Shown here one piece after another: positions 17,975 through 27,494 of a stretch of 64,000 nucleotides of DNA (its first letter is position 1; each line of letters opens with the position of its first letter). The notes under the pieces are model-generated. The model ran no database searches and was not told where the DNA came from. It worked only from the letters and a program-made list of their open reading frames with translations. The stretch comes from Phycisphaeraceae bacterium (GTDB lineage Bacteria; Planctomycetota; Phycisphaerae; Phycisphaerales; UBA1924): the NCBI GenBank assembly GCA_026126305.1, contig JAHCJI010000004.1, positions 124,001 through 188,000 of the forward strand, read 5' to 3'. The position numbers and the translations under genes are program-made.

Positions 17975-18352
17975 ATGCCCGACGCGAGTCTGCTGGAAGC
18001 TTTTGCCACGCCCGTTGACACCCCCTTTGTGGTGGAGCATGTCGCCGAGGAGTTCACTTCGCTTTGTCCCAAGACCGGTCACCCGGACTTTGGCGAGGTC
18101 CGGGTGCTTTTTGAACCTGCCCCGGGAGCTCAGGGCGGGTTGTGCGTCGAACTGAAGAGTTTGAAGCTGTACCTGCAATCGTTCCGCGACGAGGGTATCT
18201 TTTACGAGGCCGTGACCAATCGCATCCGCGACGACCTCGCGGTCTTGATGCGCCCGAACTGGATGCGGGTGACCACAAACTGGCGCGGGCGGGGGGGCAT
18301 CCGTTCGGTCATCCGGGCCGATCATGGGCCCGTCCCGCCAACGATCGATTGA
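17975..18352 (+). CDS. queF: NADPH-dependent 7-cyano-7-deazaguanine reductase
   Basis: Reduces preQ0 to preQ1 in queuosine biosynthesis. The 125-residue length matches the short type I (YkvM) subfamily. Visible: the catalytic Cys region TSLCPKTGHPDFGEV and the QueF motif ELKSLKLYLQSFRDEGIFYE, the NADPH-binding signature of the family. GGIRSVIRADHG near the end is also typical. No other que genes are in the window. It is followed by the exoribonuclease gene 31 nt downstream on the same strand. Confidence 0.9.
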   Translation: MPDASLLEAFATPVDTPFVVEHVAEEFTSLCPKTGHPDFGEVRVLFEPAPGAQGGLCVELKSLKLYLQSFRDEGIFYEAVTNRIRDDLAVLMRPNWMRVTTNWRGRGGIRSVIRADHGPVPPTID

Positions 18353-18383
18353 AACGCACGACTCCAAGCCGAAGGGAACCCGC

Positions 18384-19370
18384 ATGGCCGGCACCACGAA
18401 CCGCACGCTCATCACCGACCTGGCCGAGGGCGAGCACGTCAGCGGCCCATATGCGATCATCAACGCGCAGCTGGGCAAAACGCGAACGGACAAGCTGTAC
18501 CTTCGTTGCCTATTGGCCGACCGTTCTGGGACAGCTCCCGCGCGGATGTGGTCGATCGACGAGTCGGCCTTCAACCGGCTTCCGGTTGAGGGTTTTGTGT
18601 GGGTGGAAGGCGACGCCCAGGCCTATCAGGGCGAGATGCAGATCATCATCCAGTCGATCGACCCATTCGACCCCAACGAGTCGATGATCCGGGAACTGCT
18701 GCCGGCGTCGAAGCGCGATCCCGAGGCGATGTTTGCCGAGTTGCGGGCGATCTTTGAGACGCTCGAACACCCCGCGGCGGGTCGCCTGGCAAGAGCCTTT
18801 TTCGAGGACGAGCCCTTGATGGCCGCCTTCCGAACGGCACCTGCGGCTAAGGTGCTGCACCACGCCTATCTGGGTGGCCTGCTCGAACACACGCTGCAAC
18901 TGTGCCAACTGGCGGATCGGATGCTGCCGCTGTATCCGGACCTGAACCGGGATCTGGTCCTGCTCGGCTTGTTGTTGCATGACATGGCCAAGACACGCGA
19001 GTTGCAGTACGACCGTGCCTTTGACTACACCGACCGGGGGCTGTTGGTGGGTCATATCGTCGACGGCGTGATCCTGCTGCGCGAGAAGGCGTACCAGCCT
19101 GGGGTGGACATGCCCCCGATGGCGCTCATGGTACTCGAGCACATCATCCTGTCGCACCATGGGGTGCCGGAGTTTGGTGCGGTCAAGGTGCCCAGTACGC
19201 CCGAAGCGATCTTCGTCTCGAACCTTGATGACCTGGACGCGAAGACCGAGATGGCTTTGGTGGCGGCGCGTCGCGACCGCGGCCAGGGTCCAGACCTGCG
19301 TGGGGCCTTTACCGAGAAGCACTGGGCCCTCAATACTCGGGTGTATCGCCCGGATCCGCTGCATGAATAG
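18384..19370 (+). CDS. YhaM-like OB-fold/HD-domain 3'-5' exoribonuclease
   Basis: A 328-residue protein with the two-domain layout of YhaM/CBF1-type exonucleases. Residues about 10-105 are an OB-fold (GPYAIINAQLGKTRTDKLYLRCLLADRSGTAPARMW...VWVEGDAQAYQGEMQIIIQSI). Residues about 140-315 are an HD domain with KVLHHAYLGGLLEHTLQ, LLLHDMAKTRELQYD and EHIILSHHG, which supply the metal-binding His/Asp set. It would degrade RNA or single-stranded DNA 3' to 5'. The ATG at 18384 is the start, since the reading frame before it has no domain content. It sits between queF and a Lon-substrate-domain gene on the plus strand. Confidence 0.82.
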   Translation: MAGTTNRTLITDLAEGEHVSGPYAIINAQLGKTRTDKLYLRCLLADRSGTAPARMWSIDESAFNRLPVEGFVWVEGDAQAYQGEMQIIIQSIDPFDPNESMIRELLPASKRDPEAMFAELRAIFETLEHPAAGRLARAFFEDEPLMAAFRTAPAAKVLHHAYLGGLLEHTLQLCQLADRMLPLYPDLNRDLVLLGLLLHDMAKTRELQYDRAFDYTDRGLLVGHIVDGVILLREKAYQPGVDMPPMALMVLEHIILSHHGVPEFGAVKVPSTPEAIFVSNLDDLDAKTEMALVAARRDRGQGPDLRGAFTEKHWALNTRVYRPDPLHE

Positions 19371-19400
19371 AACCTCGTGTCCCGGGGATAGACTTACAAC

Positions 19401-20117
19401 ATGAGCGACGAGATCGCCATCCAGGTCCACTTCGGCAAGCCCATGCCCTTGTTCCCGCTGGGTGTGGTGGCACTGATGCCTCAACAGGTGGCCCCGTTCC
19501 ATATCTTCGAGCCGCGGTACCGGCAGATGATCGGTGACGCTTTGGACGGGTCTGGCCAGATCGCGATGGCCACCTACGACACGTCGAACCTCGACGAGTT
19601 CGATTACTCGGGAGACACCATGCCCCTGCGGCCGGCGGTGTGTGTGGGGCAGGTCTTCCAGCACGAACGGCTTCCCGATGGACATTACAACATCCTGCTC
19701 CAGGGCATCTGCCGGGCACGCATCATCGAGGAAGAGGGCCCCAACGAGGATCGTCCTTACCGCGTTGCCTATCTGGAACCACTCGACATGCCCGGTCAAC
19801 AGGCCGTCATGGGCCTGGGCATGGCACGACGGAAACTGACCGAGCACCTGACGACATGGCCCTTGCAGAAACTGCGTACGGCCGCCTGGGTGGTGGAGCG
19901 GCTTCGCAACCAGCAGATCCCTGATTCGGCGGCGTTCGAGTTGGTGTGCTTTTCTTTGTTTACCGATCCCGAACTCCGATATCAATTGCTGGCCGAACCC
20001 GACCCGGCCCGCCGGGTGCGACTGGTCGAACTGGCTCTGAGCGACATGGCCCGGATCATCCGCCATGCCGCAGCACAGCACCCCGAGCGATGGCCCAAAG
20101 GCGTGAGCTGGAATTAG
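19401..20117 (+). CDS. LON peptidase substrate-binding-domain protein
   Basis: A 238-residue protein that consists essentially of the N-terminal substrate-recognition domain of Lon without its ATPase or protease parts. MPLFPLGVVALMPQQVAPFHIFEPRYRQMI and HYNILLQGICRARIIEE are the family hallmarks. Stand-alone LON-domain proteins are common; a role in protein turnover or RNA-linked processes has been proposed, but none is established. It starts 30 nt after the exoribonuclease gene, probably in one transcript. Confidence 0.8.
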   Translation: MSDEIAIQVHFGKPMPLFPLGVVALMPQQVAPFHIFEPRYRQMIGDALDGSGQIAMATYDTSNLDEFDYSGDTMPLRPAVCVGQVFQHERLPDGHYNILLQGICRARIIEEEGPNEDRPYRVAYLEPLDMPGQQAVMGLGMARRKLTEHLTTWPLQKLRTAAWVVERLRNQQIPDSAAFELVCFSLFTDPELRYQLLAEPDPARRVRLVELALSDMARIIRHAAAQHPERWPKGVSWN

Positions 20118-20145
20118 CGTCTCCGGGCAGGATGCCTCGCCAAGA

Positions 20146-20790
20146 TCAGCCGAAGGCTTTGCGATAGTCGGCCAGGAATTGTTCGAGGCCGATATCGGTG
20201 AGCGGGTGGTTCATGATCTTGGCGATGACCGCGAAGGGGACGGTGGCCACGTCGGCACCGGCTAGTGCGCACTGGAGCAGGTGGTTGGGGTGGCGGATGG
20301 AGGCGGCCAGCACCTTGGTGGGTAGGCCGTAGTTGTCGTAGATCTGGCGGATCTTGACGATCAGCTCCATGCCGTCCTCGCCGATGTCGTCGATACGGCC
20401 GATGAAGGGGCTGACCAGATAGGCGCCCGCCTTGGCGACCATGAGTGCCTGGAGGGCCTGGAAGCACAGCGTCATGTTGGTGCGCACGCCCTGGTCGCTC
20501 AGGGCCTTGCAGGCGCGCAGGCCGTCGATGGTGCTGGGCAGCTTGACGACGATGTTGTCGGCAATCGAGGCGCGGTCCTTGCCCTCGGCGAGCATCTCGT
20601 GGTACGTGGTGGCGATCACCTCGGCCGAGACGGGCCCGGCGACGACCTTGCAGATGTCGGCCAGGCGCGTGCCGTAATCGACGCCCTCTTTGGCGATCAG
20701 GGTTGGGTTCGTCGTGACGCCATCGAGGACGCCCAACTCATGGGCCTGGCGGATCTGGTCGAGGTTGGCCGTGTCGATATAGAGTTCCAC
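20146..20790 (-). CDS. Transaldolase / fructose-6-phosphate aldolase-like protein
   Basis: Small class I aldolase of the TalC/MipB/FsaA family, 214 residues (typical about 215-220). It starts MELYIDTANLDQIRQAHELGVLDGVTTNPTLIAKEG and has the Schiff-base lysine in NIVVKLPST, with TLCFQALQALMVAKAGAYLVSPFIGRIDD downstream. Members are either pentose-phosphate transaldolases or fructose-6-phosphate aldolases. The deciding Gln/Tyr position cannot be resolved safely by eye, so I give no symbol. Separated by 75 nt from the acyl-CoA synthetase gene on the same strand. Confidence 0.87.
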   Translation of the reverse strand: MELYIDTANLDQIRQAHELGVLDGVTTNPTLIAKEGVDYGTRLADICKVVAGPVSAEVIATTYHEMLAEGKDRASIADNIVVKLPSTIDGLRACKALSDQGVRTNMTLCFQALQALMVAKAGAYLVSPFIGRIDDIGEDGMELIVKIRQIYDNYGLPTKVLAASIRHPNHLLQCALAGADVATVPFAVIAKIMNHPLTDIGLEQFLADYRKAFG

Positions 20791-20865
20791 GCGTCAGGTT
20801 CCTTCGGGTGGTTGGTTCGGCTGCAAAAGAGTGAGCCCGGCCAGAAGCACGGGACCAGTTGCGGT

Positions 20866-22362
20866 TCAGGGCGAAACCGTAGCCTCAAGTTCGCGTTGCA
20901 GCAACGCCTTGAGTTCGCGGCGCATGACCTTGCCGGTGGGGTTGCGCGGCAGGGCCTCGATGACCCGGACCTCGCGCGGCACCTTGTAACCCGCCAGTGC
21001 ATCCTTGCACCAGGACTTGAGGGTGGTCGGGTTCGGCTCGGCCCCCTCTTCGGGCTCGACGAAGGCAACGATCTCCTCTCCCCGGCTTGGGCACTGGCGG
21101 CTTGTCACGCCGCAGGCTCGCACGTCGGGATGCCGGGCAAGGACCTCCTCGATCTCTCTTGGAAAGACGTTCTCGCCGCCGACGATCATCATCTCCTTCA
21201 GGCGGCCCGTGATGCACAATCGGCCCAGGTCGTCGACTTGACCAATGTCGCCGGTGCGGAAGTAGCCTTCCTCGTCGAAGACGGCCTCGGTTTCTTGGGG
21301 TGCTTTGTAATAACCTCTCATCACATTGGGTCCACGCATGCGGACCTCGCCTTCGTTGCCCGGCGCGAGCACATGGCCGGTTTCGATGCAGACGATGCGT
21401 TGCTCCACGTCCGGCAGGGGCATGCCAACGCAGTGCGGCTTGAACTCCGTGGGGCGGCACCAATGCGTGACAGGGCTGGTCTCGGTCAGCCCATAACCCT
21501 CATGGATGGTGACGCCGAAACGGTCGCGGAATCGCTCGAAGATGTCGTCGGGCAGGGGTTCGCCCCCCGAGACGGCGTATTGCAATGAAGCAAAATCTTC
21601 AGGGGCCGCTCCCTTGACAGACAACAGCGCGCCGTACATCGAGGGGATGCCCACGAAGACGGTGGGCCTGTGCTCGCGGAAGAGTCGGACGATCATCTGA
21701 GGCACGAATCGAGCGCTGTAGACCACACGCTTGCCCAGCAGGAGGGGCAGGAGTGTGAGCACCGTGAGCCCGAAGCTGTGGAACTGGGGCAGCACGCCCA
21801 GGAAGGTGTGGTCCTGGGTGCGAAACGGGACGAAGCGCTCGACCTGCGAGACGTTGCTCAACAGGTTGCCGTGGGTCAGCATCACGCCCTTGGGCCGGCC
21901 GCTGGTGCCCGAGGTGTAGAGCAGGACGGCCAGGTCGTCGTTGTCCGACCGCACGGGCCATCGCAGGTCGGGCACGCCCTTGAAACGCACGTCCTCGAGC
22001 CGCAGCAGGTTGTCGCATCGGGGCGTGTCATCCAGGAACTCGAGCATGGGCCCCACGGTGACGATGGTGTCGGTGCCGCAGTGGTCGATGACGTACTGGA
22101 GTTCGTCGCGTTTGAGCAGGTAGTTGAGGGGCACCACGGTCTTGCCCAGCATCCACCCCGCCAGGGCGGCGATGGGGAACCCCCCGCTGGTGGGCAGCAG
22201 CACGCCCACGGTGTCGGTCGTGCATCGGCGTTCGATCTCCGAGGCCACATAGAAGCTGGCCGCCAGCAGTTTCAGACCGGTGTAACTGCCCCGATCGTCG
22301 ACCACCAGCGTCTTGCGCCCGTGTCGGATCAGCGATCGCAGCAAAGCCCATTGGATGCTCAA
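20866..22362 (-). CDS. AMP-forming acyl-CoA synthetase/ligase
   Basis: ANL-superfamily adenylating enzyme of 498 residues that activates a carboxylate (probably a fatty acid) with ATP and joins it to CoA. Motifs: AMP-binding LYTSGTSGRPKGVMLTHGN, LPQFHSFGLTVLTLLPLLLG, YGLTETSPVTH, GYYKAPQETEAVFDEEGYFRTGDIG, then the A8 hinge and C-terminal EALPRNPTGKVMRRELK with the catalytic Lys. Chain length of the substrate cannot be told from sequence. It lies opposite a SPOR-lipoprotein gene, with start codons 83 nt apart (divergent). Confidence 0.88.
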   Translation of the reverse strand: MSIQWALLRSLIRHGRKTLVVDDRGSYTGLKLLAASFYVASEIERRCTTDTVGVLLPTSGGFPIAALAGWMLGKTVVPLNYLLKRDELQYVIDHCGTDTIVTVGPMLEFLDDTPRCDNLLRLEDVRFKGVPDLRWPVRSDNDDLAVLLYTSGTSGRPKGVMLTHGNLLSNVSQVERFVPFRTQDHTFLGVLPQFHSFGLTVLTLLPLLLGKRVVYSARFVPQMIVRLFREHRPTVFVGIPSMYGALLSVKGAAPEDFASLQYAVSGGEPLPDDIFERFRDRFGVTIHEGYGLTETSPVTHWCRPTEFKPHCVGMPLPDVEQRIVCIETGHVLAPGNEGEVRMRGPNVMRGYYKAPQETEAVFDEEGYFRTGDIGQVDDLGRLCITGRLKEMMIVGGENVFPREIEEVLARHPDVRACGVTSRQCPSRGEEIVAFVEPEEGAEPNPTTLKSWCKDALAGYKVPREVRVIEALPRNPTGKVMRRELKALLQRELEATVSP

Positions 22363-22445
22363 GGCTCAGACCCCATTTGCCCAATTCTCGCCCCGGTCCG
22401 CCCGGATCCGTCCCGGCATGTGCGAGGCGCGAATGATACCGGACC

Positions 22446-23207
22446 ATGGTAGACCCTATGCCCCGGCCATCCCCCACTCTCACCGCAGCGGTTTTCGCAT
22501 TCATGCTGCCTTTGCTTGCGGCGTCGTGCGCGGGTGGTGCCGGCACGCGGGGGGGCTATCGAGATCACTACGAAGCCGGTCGGTACCCGCTGGCGTACTC
22601 CAGTGCCCAGGCCGCCGCGGGCAGCCCGGGTTCGGTCAGTGAGGCCGCTCTGGTGGCCGGACTCGCAGCGGAAGCGATGCGTGACGACATGCGTGCCCGG
22701 CAATGGCTCGAACCGATTGCCCGCGGGGGTGGTGCCCTCGCACCCAGGGCCCGCGCGGGATTGGCCCTGATCGAGTTGAGAACGGGCAACCCTTTGATCG
22801 CCGCAAGGGAATTGGAAGCCGCAAGCGTCCAAATGACCGGCCAAGACGCCCGCGAGGCGGCTCGTGTTGCTGCCGATGCGTACGAGCGTGCCGGCCGACC
22901 GGAAGACGCCAGGCGATTGCGGGACCGCGCGGTGGGCGGCGGGCAGGCGTTGGCAACGCCCGGCGCAATGGGCCCGTACAGCCTCCAGTTGGGCGCCTTC
23001 AGCACGCGTTCCCGGGCCGAGCAACGATTGGCCGAGGTCCGCGCGGCGGTGCGCACCGCCGGCCTGGGCGAGCCCCGCATCGAGATCGGCTCGCGCGATG
23101 GACGCGTGCTGTACCTGCTGCAAGCCGGACAGTTCAATACGTCCGAGGAAGCCGACCGTGCCCGCCGGACGCTCGGCGTTTCGTCGATCGTCGCGTCGCG
23201 GATGTAG
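22446..23207 (+). CDS. SPOR-domain lipoprotein
   Basis: A 253-residue lipoprotein: signal peptide TLTAAVFAFMLPLLAASC with lipobox LAAS-C, then a helical middle part, then a C-terminal SPOR domain (residues about 175-250; GPYSLQLGAFSTRSRAEQRLAEVRAA and VLYLLQAGQFNTSEEADRARRTL). SPOR domains bind denuded peptidoglycan at division sites, so a role at the septum or in cell-wall remodelling is likely. A second ATG at 22458 is possible and would leave the signal peptide intact. Convergent with the downstream decarboxylase gene, whose stop codon is 9 nt away. Confidence 0.8.
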   Translation: MVDPMPRPSPTLTAAVFAFMLPLLAASCAGGAGTRGGYRDHYEAGRYPLAYSSAQAAAGSPGSVSEAALVAGLAAEAMRDDMRARQWLEPIARGGGALAPRARAGLALIELRTGNPLIAARELEAASVQMTGQDAREAARVAADAYERAGRPEDARRLRDRAVGGGQALATPGAMGPYSLQLGAFSTRSRAEQRLAEVRAAVRTAGLGEPRIEIGSRDGRVLYLLQAGQFNTSEEADRARRTLGVSSIVASRM

Positions 23208-23216
23208 TTGCCCGGC

Positions 23217-24719
23217 TTAGAGCCGAGCGGCCGACGCCAGCGGTCGCAGGTCCAGGCCCTGGCCCACGGCCTCGATCTCGTCGAGGATGAGCGCCAGTTC
23301 GGCCTCGGTGGCCTTGTCGTTGGCCGAGACGTGCCGGAAGGCCCGCACCCCGTACACGGGCGCGTAATTGGTCATGACCCTGCCGCGCAGGCGGACGCGT
23401 TCGCGCAGGACGTGCGTTCCCGCGTCGATGGCCCGCAGCCGGGCGGCGGGTTCGAGGCCGTCGAGCGATGGGTGGTGGTAGACAAAGCAGGTGTTGCATC
23501 CGCCACCGACGGGGTCGGGGTCGCCGAGCAACTCGAATCGCTCGCGTTCGCGGACCAGCCTTCGCATCTCGGAGGCGAGCTCGAACTTGCGCTCGACCAG
23601 CCGCTCCATGCCATTGTCTCCCCTGGCCTTCCAAGCCAGCCAGACCTTGAGCGCGTCCACGCGTCGGCCGCACTGGATGCTCATCTCGCCCGTGTCCAGG
23701 TCGGGCGCGTCGTTGTCGGCGTGGTAGAGGTACTCGGCATGGACGGCGTTGCACTGGTGGAGCAGGCCGGGCTGGCGGACGAGGATGACCGAGGCGCTCA
23801 AAGGGACGTTGAGCATCTTGTGGGCGCACCAGGTCATCGAGTCGGCGCGTTCAATGCCGGCCATGAGCGGCCGGCGCCTTCGGCTGAGCAGCGCGCTGCC
23901 GCCATAAGCGCCGTCGACGTGCAGCCAGATCTTCTCCCGTGCCGCGATGTCGGCGATGGCGTCGATGGGGTCGTAGGCGCCCAGCACCGTGGTGCCCGAG
24001 GTGGCCACGACCATCATCGGAAGGCCCCCACGCGCGCGGGCTTTGGCGATCTCGTGCTCGAGGGCGTCGACGCGCATCCGGCCGAAGCCATCGGCGGGCA
24101 CCTGCACCACCGCCCGCGTGCCCAGGCCCAGGATGACCGCGGCACGCTCGATGCAGTAGTGGGCTTCTCCCGAGGCGAAGACCACGGGCGAGGCATCGCC
24201 CAGGCCCTTGGACTTGACATCCGGGAACATCTGCTGGCGGGCGAGGAGCATGGCCATCAGGTTCGCCAGGCTGCCGCCGGGGGTGAACAGGCCCTCGGCC
24301 TTGTCCCAGCCCGCGGCCCGGCCCATGCGGGCGATGACCTCGCGCTCGACCAGCGTCATGGCCGGCGCGACCTCGTAGGTGTACATCGAGGCGTTGATGG
24401 TGGCGGCGATCCACTCGCCCACGATGGCGATGGGATCGAACCCGCTGAACAACTGGTTCGAGAAGTTGGCGCTCCCGGTGCGCACCGACAAGGCCATCAA
24501 CTCGCGGGCGTGCTCGAGCAATTCGTCCAGGGCGACGGCCTGGCCGTCGAGCACCAAGGGCACCCGCTGGTAGACCGCGCTGGGCGGGGGGTTCAAGGTG
24601 ACGGGGGTCTGGGGGTCGTCGGTGTGGTCAAGGTACTCGGCCGCCATGTCCGCGACGGCGTGCAGCAGCGCTCCCACGCGCTGGTCGGCGGGAACGCTGC
24701 ACGTTCCAGAATCTGGCAT
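23217..24719 (-). CDS. PLP-dependent amino-acid decarboxylase (group II)
   Basis: About 500 residues, aromatic-amino-acid/glutamate decarboxylase family. Features: TPGGSLANLMAMLLARQ, the PLP-stacking region ASGEAHYCIERAA, the Asp of HVDGAYGGSALLS that contacts the pyridine nitrogen, and the Schiff-base lysine in SMTWCAHKMLN. The substrate (Tyr, Trp, DOPA, Glu or another acid) is not decided by these motifs. I prefer ATG 24719, because AGGGAGG lies 6 nt before it; an upstream ATG at 24737 has poor spacing. It is divergent from the AbgT-type transporter across 87 nt. Confidence 0.83.
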   Translation of the reverse strand: MPDSGTCSVPADQRVGALLHAVADMAAEYLDHTDDPQTPVTLNPPPSAVYQRVPLVLDGQAVALDELLEHARELMALSVRTGSANFSNQLFSGFDPIAIVGEWIAATINASMYTYEVAPAMTLVEREVIARMGRAAGWDKAEGLFTPGGSLANLMAMLLARQQMFPDVKSKGLGDASPVVFASGEAHYCIERAAVILGLGTRAVVQVPADGFGRMRVDALEHEIAKARARGGLPMMVVATSGTTVLGAYDPIDAIADIAAREKIWLHVDGAYGGSALLSRRRRPLMAGIERADSMTWCAHKMLNVPLSASVILVRQPGLLHQCNAVHAEYLYHADNDAPDLDTGEMSIQCGRRVDALKVWLAWKARGDNGMERLVERKFELASEMRRLVRERERFELLGDPDPVGGGCNTCFVYHHPSLDGLEPAARLRAIDAGTHVLRERVRLRGRVMTNYAPVYGVRAFRHVSANDKATEAELALILDEIEAVGQGLDLRPLASAARL

Positions 24720-24806
24720 CAAGGGCCTCCCTGGCATTTCCCAAGCAGGTAAACAGTAGCCGGCCCTTGCCTATTCGCCGCCTGGCGGTCGGGGGTACCC
24801 TCGCCC

Positions 24807-26585
24807 GTGGCCAAGAACCCCCCGAAACCGCGCCGGGCCGAGTCGCAGGGCCCCAAACGGCTGCGACCCCTGGACGTGTTCCTGCGCACGGTCGAGTGGC
24901 TGGGCAACTGCCTGCCCCACCCGGTGACGCTGTTCGCGTTGCTGGCCTTGCTGGTGGCCGTCGTGAGCGGCATCGCCTCTTGGGCGGGCTGGCAGGTGGT
25001 CTTCGAGAAGCCCCTGCCCGGGGGCGGGTTCGAGCAGCAGACCTACGCCGCCCGCAGCATTCTGAGCGCCGAGGGCTTCCGCTGGCTCATCGAGAACCTG
25101 GTGCGCAACTTCTCGGGGTTCGCCCCGCTGGGCACAGTGCTGGTGGCCTTGCTGGGCGTGGCCGTGGCCGAACGCAGCGGCCTGCTGGGCGCGTGCGTGC
25201 GGGCGATGATCCTCTCGGCGCCGCCGAAGCTGGTGACGCTGGTGGTGGTGTTCGCGGGCATCCAGAGCAACATCGCCAGCGAGATGGGCTACGTCGTGCT
25301 CATCCCCCTGGCCATGGCCGTCTTCCACGCCCTGGGCCGGCACCCCTTGGCCGGGCTGGCGGCCGCCTTCGCGGGCGTCTCGGGGGGCTACAGCGCCAAC
25401 CTCCTGCTTGGCACCATCGACCCCCTGCTGGCGGGCATCACGCAAGAGACCGCCCGCATCGTCGCGCCGGGCTATGTCGTCCATGCCGCGGTCAACTGGT
25501 ACTTCATGGCCGCTAGCGTCTTTCTCATCACTCCCATCGGCTGGGCGGTGACGACGTACATCGTCGAGCCAAGGCTGGGCCCGTATGACCAGTCCAACGC
25601 CGACCCTTCCGTTGAGAAAGACCCCAGGCTCGAACGCCTGAGCGGCGACGAGAAGCGCGGGCTCAAGCGGGCCGGCCTGGCCGCCCTGGCGTGCGTGCTG
25701 GCCTTTGCCTACGTCGCGGGTCCCAAGACCACCGACGAGGCCGCCGTGCCCGCGGGCGTGACCATCGAACAGTTCCAGGCCGCCGACCAGGCCCAGCAGC
25801 AGGACTGGATCCAGCAAGCGTTGGACAGCCCCGCCAAGCCCACGCGACTGGCCGTCCCCACGGGCAGCCTGCTCAACCGCCTGGCGGACCGCCTGCCCGG
25901 CTGGGGCGTGCTGCGCAACCCCAGCACCGGCGGCCTGCTGCCCAGCCCATTCACCGGCGGGGTTGTCGCGATGATCTTTGTGTTCTTCATCATCCCCGGC
26001 TTCGTCTACGGCCGGGCCGTGGGCACGATGAAGAACGACCGCGACGTGATCGACGCCATGGCCGGCGGCATGAGCAGCATGGGGCTGTACATCGTGCTGG
26101 TGTTCTTCGCGGCCCAGTTCGTGTCGATGTTCAGTTATTCCGGGCTCGGGGAGATGCTGGCGGTGGTCGGGGCCGACGGCATCCGCGCCCTGGGCCTGGA
26201 TTCGCCCATCGTGTTCATCCCCTTCATCCTGATGTGCTGCGTGATCAACCTCATGCTGGGCAGCGCCAGCGCCCAGTGGGCGGCCACCGCGCCCATCTTC
26301 GTGCCCATGCTCATGGGCGTGGGCTACTCGCCCGAGGTCATCCAGGCCGCCTACCGCATCGGCGACAGCACGACGAACATCATCACGCCCATGATGAGCT
26401 ACTTCGGGCTGATCCTCGCCGTCGCCGCCCGCTACGACAGGAAGCTGGGCATCGGCACCATGATCGCCACGATGCTGCCCTACTCCATCGCGTTCCTGAT
26501 CGGCTGGATGGTCCTGTTCTACGTCTGGGTGTTCGGCTTCGGTCTGCCGGTCGGCCCGGGCTCGCCCACGCACTTCACGCCGTAA
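24807..26585 (+). CDS. AbgT-family transporter
   Basis: Integral membrane protein of 592 residues with about a dozen hydrophobic segments. It shows AbgT family blocks: LPHPVTLFALLALLVAVVSG, NFSGFAPLGTVLVALLGVAVAERSGLLGA, GIQSNIASEMGYVVLIPLAMAVF, GGYSANLLLGTIDPLLAGIT and IVEPRLGPY. Characterised members take up p-aminobenzoyl-glutamate or export sulfonamides. The start is GTG at 24807. A soluble loop of about 80 residues (EAAVPAGVTIEQFQAADQAQQ...) interrupts the membrane domain after the sixth segment. The neighbouring hut genes give no direct clue to its substrate. Confidence 0.86.
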   Translation: MAKNPPKPRRAESQGPKRLRPLDVFLRTVEWLGNCLPHPVTLFALLALLVAVVSGIASWAGWQVVFEKPLPGGGFEQQTYAARSILSAEGFRWLIENLVRNFSGFAPLGTVLVALLGVAVAERSGLLGACVRAMILSAPPKLVTLVVVFAGIQSNIASEMGYVVLIPLAMAVFHALGRHPLAGLAAAFAGVSGGYSANLLLGTIDPLLAGITQETARIVAPGYVVHAAVNWYFMAASVFLITPIGWAVTTYIVEPRLGPYDQSNADPSVEKDPRLERLSGDEKRGLKRAGLAALACVLAFAYVAGPKTTDEAAVPAGVTIEQFQAADQAQQQDWIQQALDSPAKPTRLAVPTGSLLNRLADRLPGWGVLRNPSTGGLLPSPFTGGVVAMIFVFFIIPGFVYGRAVGTMKNDRDVIDAMAGGMSSMGLYIVLVFFAAQFVSMFSYSGLGEMLAVVGADGIRALGLDSPIVFIPFILMCCVINLMLGSASAQWAATAPIFVPMLMGVGYSPEVIQAAYRIGDSTTNIITPMMSYFGLILAVAARYDRKLGIGTMIATMLPYSIAFLIGWMVLFYVWVFGFGLPVGPGSPTHFTP

Positions 26586-26594
26586 GGATCGATC

Positions 26595-27494
26595 ATGGAA
26601 GTTCCGTACGCGACGCCGCCGCAGACGCCCATCGAGCGCACCAGCGGTCGCTTCTCCAACAACGTTCGGCCCATCGATCGCTTCGTGCCGCCGCGGAACA
26701 ACCGGCAGGCCATCGCCCTCCTGGGCATGCCCGACGACACGGGCGTCAAGATGAACGGCGGCAGGCCCGGCGCGAAGGACGGCCCCGGCGCCATCCGCCG
26801 CGTGCTCTCGAAGATGGGCGTCGATCGCCCGCAGTTCGACTGGCCGGTGGTGTACGACGCCGGCGATGTCCTGCCCACAGGCGACGACCTCGACGAGACC
26901 CACCGCCGCGTGAGCGAGGCCTCGGCCGCCCTGGCGAGCGCCGGCCTCTTCCCGATCGGCCTGGGCGGCGGGCACGACCTGACGTTCGCGTTCGTGCGGG
27001 GCGTGATCGACGCGTTGCCCGAGAACGAAAAGCCAGTGGACGGCGTCTACCTCGACCCGCACCTGGACGTCCGCGAGACCACCGGCTCGGGCATGCCCTT
27101 CCGCAGGCTCGTCGAGGACTGCGGCGTGCGCACGCTCGCGCTGGCGGGCTTCGACCCGGTCGCCAACAGCGCCACGCACCTGGACTGGTTCTGGGAGCAC
27201 GGCGGGGAACTGGTCGAGTTGGACGCCCCGCCGCCCGAAACCCCCTTCTTCGCCAGCCTCGACATGGACGCCATCGACGCCGCCCACGCGCCGGGCGTGA
27301 GCGCGATGAACCCCTGCGGCCTGACGCCCCGCGAGGCCGTCGCCTGGGCGAAACGCATGGCCGCTTCGCCCCATGTGCGCTGCTTCGACGTGATGGAACT
27401 CAGCCCGCCCCACGACGATCGCGACCGCACGGCCCGGCTTGCGGCATACATCGTGCTGGCCATCATCGAGCAGCTTGAAGGCCGCCGCATATGA
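26595..27494 (+). CDS. Arginase-family hydrolase, probably formimidoylglutamase
   Basis: A 299-residue ureohydrolase. Mn-binding blocks: GLGGGHDLTFAFVRG, YLDPHLDVRET and SLDMDAIDAAHAPGVSAMNP. All metal-ligating Asp/His are kept, although the canonical DAHxD has Pro in place of Ala (DPHLD). Because it overlaps hutI by 4 nt, the best inference is HutG, which releases formamide from N-formimino-glutamate in histidine degradation. Agmatinase or arginase activity cannot be excluded from motifs alone. No hutH or hutU lies in this window. ATG at 26595, 9 nt after the AbgT stop codon. Confidence 0.78.
   Translation: MEVPYATPPQTPIERTSGRFSNNVRPIDRFVPPRNNRQAIALLGMPDDTGVKMNGGRPGAKDGPGAIRRVLSKMGVDRPQFDWPVVYDAGDVLPTGDDLDETHRRVSEASAALASAGLFPIGLGGGHDLTFAFVRGVIDALPENEKPVDGVYLDPHLDVRETTGSGMPFRRLVEDCGVRTLALAGFDPVANSATHLDWFWEHGGELVELDAPPPETPFFASLDMDAIDAAHAPGVSAMNPCGLTPREAVAWAKRMAASPHVRCFDVMELSPPHDDRDRTARLAAYIVLAIIEQLEGRRI

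Noticed and set aside
24771..27413. 880-codon minus-strand frame opposite the AbgT and hutG genes
   Set aside because: Shadow of real coding genes; His/Gly/Arg-rich translation without motifs.
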